Positions 52,642-64,000 of a stretch of 64,000 nt of DNA are shown here, one piece after another. Made by a program: the position numbers and the translations under genes. How positions within the stretch are numbered: the first letter of the stretch is position 1; each line of letters begins with the position of its first letter. Origin of the DNA: Dietzia sp. ANT_WB102 (GTDB lineage Bacteria > Actinomycetota > Actinomycetes > Mycobacteriales > Mycobacteriaceae); contig NZ_VOBA01000002.1 in the NCBI RefSeq assembly GCF_008369165.1, positions 531,645 to 595,644 of the forward strand, given 5' to 3'. The notes beneath the pieces are model-generated. The model ran no database searches. It had not been told where the DNA came from and saw only the letters and a program-made list of their open reading frames with translations.

Positions 52642-53424
52642 GTGAATACCACCCATAACACTTCCGAGAACACGTCCCACGCCACCTCGTGGGGCGGAGG
52701 CGATACCGTCGGGCAGCCCTCGGCGGAGAAGACGTTAGAGAGAGTCCGCAAACTTTTCGCCAAAGCCGAGAGCGTGGCCGGTACGCCGGAGGCGGAGGTC
52801 CTGCTCGAGCGGGCGTACGCGCTGCTCGCCAAGTACGGCGTCGACGAGGCGCTGGCGCGAACCGGGCCGGATGTCACCGTCGCCGAGGTAGCGGTCCTCG
52901 ACCACGTGATCTCCGGCCGATATCAACCTGATCAGGTGGGGCTGATTGCAGCCCTCTCCGCCGCCATGCACTGTCGCGCGGTGACTTCCGCTCGCGGGGA
53001 CGGCACCCGCGTCGTGCACATCGTGGGGGTTCGACGCCACGTGGAGCGGGTGGGCATGCTCGCGGGCGCTCTCACCGGGGTCATGCTCGCCGCTGCGGCC
53101 CGCCAGCGGCCCGCACCGGGCGTCTCCGCCGTGACACACCGCAAGTCGTTCATGACCGGGTTCGCGTTCGAGGTGGGTAGGAGGCTGGAGGCCGCCGAGC
53201 GGGGCGCTGTCGCGGAGAGTCGGGACGCCGCGGGCGCGGGGCTCGTCCTGCGTTCGGATTCGCAACGCGCGGATGCCGAACTTCGCCGCCGGTTCCCGAC
53301 CGCCGTCCGTGGCGCCCGCAGGCGGGTCGGCACGTCCGGGATCGAGGAGGGGCGCCGGGTCGGCGGCTCGGTGGACCTCGGCCAGCGCCGCTTCTCGGGT
53401 GGTCGTCGACAGCTCGGGGCCTGA
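52642..53424 (+). CDS. DUF2786 domain protein
   Basis: This 260-aa protein has an N-terminal DUF2786 helix pair (residues ~30-70: ERVRKLFAKAESVAGTPEAE ... ALLAKYGVDEA) and a C-terminal region with a mixed alpha/beta pattern and a basic tail rich in Arg and Gly. GTG 52642 has AGGAGCAG upstream; the longer open frame runs into thiD. Function is unknown; the family is widespread in actinobacteria and phages. The tail (PTAVRGARRRV...) suggests nucleic-acid contact, which is speculation. Confidence 0.8.
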   Translation: MNTTHNTSENTSHATSWGGGDTVGQPSAEKTLERVRKLFAKAESVAGTPEAEVLLERAYALLAKYGVDEALARTGPDVTVAEVAVLDHVISGRYQPDQVGLIAALSAAMHCRAVTSARGDGTRVVHIVGVRRHVERVGMLAGALTGVMLAAAARQRPAPGVSAVTHRKSFMTGFAFEVGRRLEAAERGAVAESRDAAGAGLVLRSDSQRADAELRRRFPTAVRGARRRVGTSGIEEGRRVGGSVDLGQRRFSGGRRQLGA

Positions 53425-55040
<1,616 letters not shown>

Positions 55041-55041
55041 C

Positions 55042-55973
55042 ATGACCACAGTGATGAACGATGGTTCGACTGAACTGACACCGTTCGTCCGCGCGCGCGT
55101 GCTCGCAGAGGCACTGCCGTGGCTACAGAAGTTCCACGACAAGATCGTCGTGGTCAAGTACGGCGGCAACGCGATGGTGGACGATGACCTCAAGGCCGCC
55201 TTCGCGGCGGACATGGTGTTCCTGCGCACCTGCGGCCTCAAGCCCGTCGTGGTCCACGGCGGGGGCCCGCAGATCACCTCGATGCTCGGCCGTCTGGGGA
55301 TGGAGGGCGAATTCCGCGGCGGCTTCCGCGTGACGACCCCCGAGGTGATGGACGTCGTCCGCATGGTGTTGTTCGGCCAGGTCGGACGCGAACTCGTCGG
55401 TCTGATCAACGCGCACGGCCCCTACGCGGTCGGGATCTCCGGCGAGGACGCGGGCCTGTTCACCGCGGTCCGCCGGACGGCAATAGTCGATGGCGAACCG
55501 ACCGACATCGGTCTGGTCGGCGACGTGGAAGCGGTCGACCCGCGGGCGGTCCTCGACCTCATCGAGGCCGGCCGGATCCCGGTGGTGTCAACGATCGCGC
55601 CCGACACAGACGGCACCGTGCACAACATCAATGCTGACTCGGCGGCCGGCGCACTCGCTGCGGCGCTGGGAGCGGAGAAGTTGATCATCCTCACAGACGT
55701 GGAGGGGCTGTACACCGATTGGCCGGACCGTTCATCTCTCGTGACCCACCTCGGTACCGAGCCCCTCGAGCGGCTCTTGCCCTCGCTCGAGAGTGGGATG
55801 GTCCCCAAGATGGAGGCCTGCCTGCGTGCGGTGCAGGGTGGGGTACATGCCGCGCACGTCATCGACGGACGCGTCGAACACTCCGTGTTGCTCGAGATTC
55901 TCACCGAAGGGGGCATCGGGACGATGGTCACCGAGGGCAACCACGAAACCCGGTCACCAGTAGGAGCCGACAA

Positions 55974-55977
<4 letters not shown>
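55042..55977 (+). CDS. argB: N-acetylglutamate kinase
   Basis: This 311-aa amino-acid kinase phosphorylates N-acetylglutamate. Motifs: VVKYGGNAM (ATP site), [20 protein letters not shown], and [15 protein letters not shown] in the C-half. The extra N-terminal helix (about residues 8-30, [17 protein letters not shown]) is the kind found in arginine-inhibited hexameric enzymes. ATG 55042 follows the unknown gene by 1 nt, with CGGAGAG inside that gene as the ribosome-binding site. It overlaps argD by 4 nt. Confidence 0.96.
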
Positions 55978-58653
<2,676 letters not shown>

Positions 58654-58710
58654 CCGGCCCGCACACCGACACACCCCTAGAAACAGACCCCACACCCCAA
58701 GGAGAACACC

Positions 58711-61569
<2,859 letters not shown>

Positions 61570-61573
<4 letters not shown>

Positions 61574-62286
61574 GCCCTCTGGACGACGGGGTGAGCCCCC
61601 TGGACGACCGGTCCGGGCCGGCGGGCAGCGTAGATGGAGACCGGTTCCGCGCAATGCTGCGGGCCGCCTCCCCGGATGTTGCGGCACGTGCTCTGCTCGG
61701 TGGAGTGCTGTCCCACGGTTCGGTCTCGGTACGGATTCTGGAGGTAGAGGCCTACGGGGGCCCGCCTGATTCCCACTTCCCCGATGCTGCCGCCCACACC
61801 TGGCGGGGCCCCACCCCCCGGAATCAGGTGATGTTCGGGGACGCCGGCCACCTGTACGTCTACCTGAGTCATGGGATCCACCAGTGCGTGAACATCACGT
61901 GTCGGCCAGCGGGGGAGGGTGGGGGCGTCCTGCTCAGGGCTGCGCGCGTCGAGGACGGGTACGAGTTGGTGGGCACCCGGAGGCCTGGCATAGGGACGGA
62001 GAGAGCAGCTCGCGGTCCCGGAAATCTCGGCAAGACGCTCGATATCGACTTGGCGATGCGAGGCATCGACGTGCTGGATCCGTCGTCGTCGGTGACCTTC
62101 CGACCGGAACCGGTCACCGTGGATCGCATCCGGTCCGGCCCCCGGGTCGGTGTCTCCCGTGAGGCGGACCGGCCGTGGCGATTTTGGGTAGCCGGCGCGC
62201 GGGAGGTCTCGGCTTACCGACGCAGCCCGCGGGCACCGCAGGTCACCCGCCCCGTGGTGGCCGGGCGCCGTGATGGGGGACAATGA
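61570..62286 (+). CDS. 3-methyladenine DNA glycosylase (Mpg/AAG family)
   Basis: This 238-aa base-excision repair enzyme removes alkylated purines. Its family signature ILEVEAYGG (catalytic Glu), [29 protein letters not shown] and CVNI are intact. GTG 61570 overlaps the Trm112 gene; a 21-bp direct repeat at the start supplies a second GTG at 61591 ([14 protein letters not shown]). It overlaps tyrS by 4 nt. Confidence 0.9.
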
Positions 62287-63563
62287 CAGTCGTGACCAAC
62301 AACATCCTCGATGAACTGCAGTGGCGCGGGCTGATCGCCCAGTCGACCGACCTCGATGCTCTCCGATCGCATCTCGATGAGGGAGCGGTGTCGCTTTACT
62401 GTGGGTTCGACCCGACAGGCCCGAGCTTGCACGCCGGTCACCTCATCCCCCTGTTGACCCTGCGCCGATTCCAGTTGGCCGGACACCGTCCGATCGTGCT
62501 GGCTGGCGGCGCGACCGGCATGATAGGGGATCCCCGTGACGTGGGGGAGCGGGTCATGAACACATCCGACACCGTGGCGGAGTGGACCGAGCGGATAGCC
62601 GGCCAACTCGAACGGTTCGTCGACCTCACCGAGAGCACCACCGGGGCACGCGTAGTCAACAACATGCAGTGGACCGGGCATATGACCGTCATCGAGTTCC
62701 TCCGCGACGTCGGCAAGCACTTCTCCCTCAACACGATGCTGGGCCGCGACACTGTCAAGCGTCGCCTGGAAGGTGAGGGCATCTCGTTCACTGAGTTCTC
62801 TTACATGCTCCTGCAGGCGAACGACTTCGTGCAGCTGCGACGCAACATGGACTGCACGTTGCAGATCGGGGGTTCCGACCAGTGGGGCAACATCGTGGGC
62901 GGTGTTGATCTGAACCGCCGAATCGACGGGGAAGTCGTGCACGCGATGACGGTGCCCCTGGTGACCTCCTCGGATGGAAAAAAGTTCGGGAAGTCCACTG
63001 GCGGCGGGAGCCTCTGGCTCGATCCCGCGATGACGAGCCCTTACACGTGGTACCAGTACTTCCTCAACACCACCGACGCCGACGTGGTGCGTTACCTGCG
63101 GTGGTTCTCCTTCCTCGGGAAGGACGAGATCGACGAGCTTGAAGAACTGACACGGGAGAAGCCTCATCTGCGGTCGGCGCAGAAGCGACTCGCCGAGGAG
63201 ATGACGACCCTGGTGCACGGAGTCGCAGCGACCGAGTCGGTCCAAGCCGCCGCGCAGGCACTTTTCGGTCGAGGCGAAATCTCCGGCCTTGACGAGGCCA
63301 CCCTCGCGGCGGCGCTCGACGACGCCGGAACGGTTGAGGTCGGCCGAGAAGATCCCGCTACGATCGTCGATCTCCTGGCGGCCTCTGGTCTCTGCGAGAG
63401 CAAGGGCGCGGCACGTCGCGCGGTCGGAGAGGGCGGCGCGTACGTCAACAACGAGCGTGTCTCGGATCCGGAGTGGACACCGACGGCGGCTGACTTCCTT
63501 CACGGCTCATGGTTGGTACTGCGGCGTGGCAAGAAGAGCTTTGCCGGCGTCAGGGTCAACTGA
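62283..63563 (+). CDS. tyrS: Tyrosyl-tRNA synthetase
   Basis: This 426-aa class I synthetase has the HIGH-type motif in [14 protein letters not shown], the tyrosine-site GGSDQWGN, the KMSKS-type KFGKS, and a C-terminal S4 RNA-binding domain (about 355-420). ATG 62283 overlaps the glycosylase stop (ATGA). It is a single complete copy. No T-box leader could exist, because it is embedded in the operon. Confidence 0.96.
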   Translation: MTVVTNNILDELQWRGLIAQSTDLDALRSHLDEGAVSLYCGFDPTGPSLHAGHLIPLLTLRRFQLAGHRPIVLAGGATGMIGDPRDVGERVMNTSDTVAEWTERIAGQLERFVDLTESTTGARVVNNMQWTGHMTVIEFLRDVGKHFSLNTMLGRDTVKRRLEGEGISFTEFSYMLLQANDFVQLRRNMDCTLQIGGSDQWGNIVGGVDLNRRIDGEVVHAMTVPLVTSSDGKKFGKSTGGGSLWLDPAMTSPYTWYQYFLNTTDADVVRYLRWFSFLGKDEIDELEELTREKPHLRSAQKRLAEEMTTLVHGVAATESVQAAAQALFGRGEISGLDEATLAAALDDAGTVEVGREDPATIVDLLAASGLCESKGAARRAVGEGGAYVNNERVSDPEWTPTAADFLHGSWLVLRRGKKSFAGVRVN

Positions 63564-63578
63564 GCCGCGAAGAGCGAC

Positions 63579-63613
63579 GAAGGCGCCGGTGATCCCGGCG
63601 CCTTCGTGCTTTC
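63579..63613 (+). terminator. Terminator of tyrS
   Basis: A 12-bp stem (CGAAGGCGCCGG 63579-63590, complement 63596-63607, loop TGATC) lies 15 nt after the tyrS stop and is followed by TGCTTTC. It closes the arg-tyrS region before the rRNA promoters. Confidence 0.82.
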
Positions 63614-63744
63614 AGTGGGTTCACCTGCGGGTTTGCGTTTCCATTCACGTCTGCGTAACTTATTGGACGTCGCCGAGAGCGGCCCGGGCCGAGAGGCCGG
63701 GGACGCCCAAGTGACAAGCTTCGGTAGCAGGAAGAGCAAGCCGG

Positions 63745-63774
63745 TTGGACACGGCAGGTTCGGACAGCTAAGGT
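63745..63774 (+). promoter_or_regulatory. rRNA operon promoter, upstream copy
   Basis: TTGGAC (63745-63750) and TAAGGT (63769-63774) are separated by 18 nt. The bases after the -10 (GGAGAAGCTGCCCT) recur after the second promoter at 63854, so the two are duplicates. No CDS lies between 63564 and 64000. Confidence 0.65.
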
Positions 63775-63829
63775 GGAGAAGCTGCCCTCGAGAGAGTGCG
63801 ACGATCCCGTTAGCAGGAAACCAGCCGGT

Positions 63830-63859
63830 TTCAGGATTGGCCGGTTGTGCTGCTACACT
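63830..63859 (+). promoter_or_regulatory. rRNA operon promoter, downstream copy
   Basis: TACACT (63854-63859) is followed by GGAGAAGTTGCCCT, nearly the same as at the upstream promoter. The expected -35 (TTCAGG, 63830-63835, 18-nt spacing) is weaker. Confidence 0.6.
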
Positions 63860-63936
63860 GGAGAAGTTGCCCTGAGTGGGTGGCGGAATGCCCCGCGAGC
63901 TGGTTGTCTTCGGATGGCTGGGGGTCGGTGTGTGGG

Positions 63937-63961
63937 TGTTGTTTGAGAACTCAACAGTGTG
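63937..63961 (+). promoter_or_regulatory. rRNA leader antitermination (boxA-like) element
   Basis: GTTTGAGAACTCAACAGTG is the conserved actinobacterial rRNA leader element found shortly before 16S rRNA; TTGAG-AA-CTCAA (63943-63954) is palindromic. The A/T-rich rest of the window (63962-64000) should be the leader just before the 16S gene, which itself is not in the window. Confidence 0.7.
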
Positions 63962-64000
63962 TTTTGTTTGTGATAGTGCCAAATTTTTTGTTTGGTTGCG

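Overview
The window is chromosomal DNA of a high-GC actinobacterium of the mycolic-acid order (Mycobacteriales/Corynebacteriales), most likely Dietzia or a close relative. The order hisI-trpECBA-lgt-pyk ... polA-rpsA-coaE-uvrB-usp-uvrA-infC-rpmI-rplT-tsnR-pheST-argCBDFRGH ... tyrS matches, from memory, the Mycobacterium tuberculosis Rv1606-Rv1689 stretch. The mycothiol-dependent formaldehyde dehydrogenase also requires a mycothiol-making host. The genus is inferred; no database was searched.

Layout. 1-7.9 kb: end of hisI, a small tautomerase, then the tryptophan genes trpE, a membrane protein, trpC, trpB, trpA, followed by lgt and pyk, closed by a strong terminator. 8.1-13.5 kb: a secreted M23 peptidase, a formaldehyde-detoxification pair (mycothiol dehydrogenase plus a metallo-beta-lactamase-fold hydrolase) and a P-type cation ATPase. 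13.5-18.3 kb: a small SRPBCC protein, a MarR/MFS efflux pair with a palindromic operator, then a Rieske-type membrane protein and a hemerythrin lying between tRNA-Leu and a decayed copy of its 3' half (a probable relic island). 18.3-26.4 kb: polA, a polar amino-acid ABC transporter, a methyltransferase and rpsA. 26.6-32.4 kb: three secreted DUF4185 paralogues surrounding coaE. 32.5-43.8 kb: uvrB, a universal stress protein, a lipoprotein/HelD-like helicase pair, a DoxX protein with 11-residue repeats, a second MBL-fold hydrolase, uvrA and a DUF1844 protein.

44.1-53.4 kb: infC (starting at AUC) with rpmI and rplT, then tsnR, an ABC-F ATPase, pheS, pheT, thiD and a DUF2786 protein. 53.5-63.6 kb: the arginine operon argC-(unknown 162 aa)-argB-argD-argF-argR-argG-argH. 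The gene normally expected after argC (argJ) is absent and an unrecognised gene fills the slot. The transcription unit continues through a Trm112-like protein, a 3-methyladenine DNA glycosylase and tyrS. 63.6-64 kb holds the promoter and leader region of an rRNA operon whose 16S gene should begin just beyond the window.

Most co-directional genes overlap by 4 bp (ATGA/GTGA), implying translational coupling. Several single promoters place a -10 hexamer 6-7 nt before the start codon with no Shine-Dalgarno sequence, which suggests leaderless transcripts. The points most worth following are the argJ replacement, the three DUF4185 proteins (probable cell-wall arabinan hydrolases), the tRNA-flanked mini-island and the DoxX/11-mer protein.
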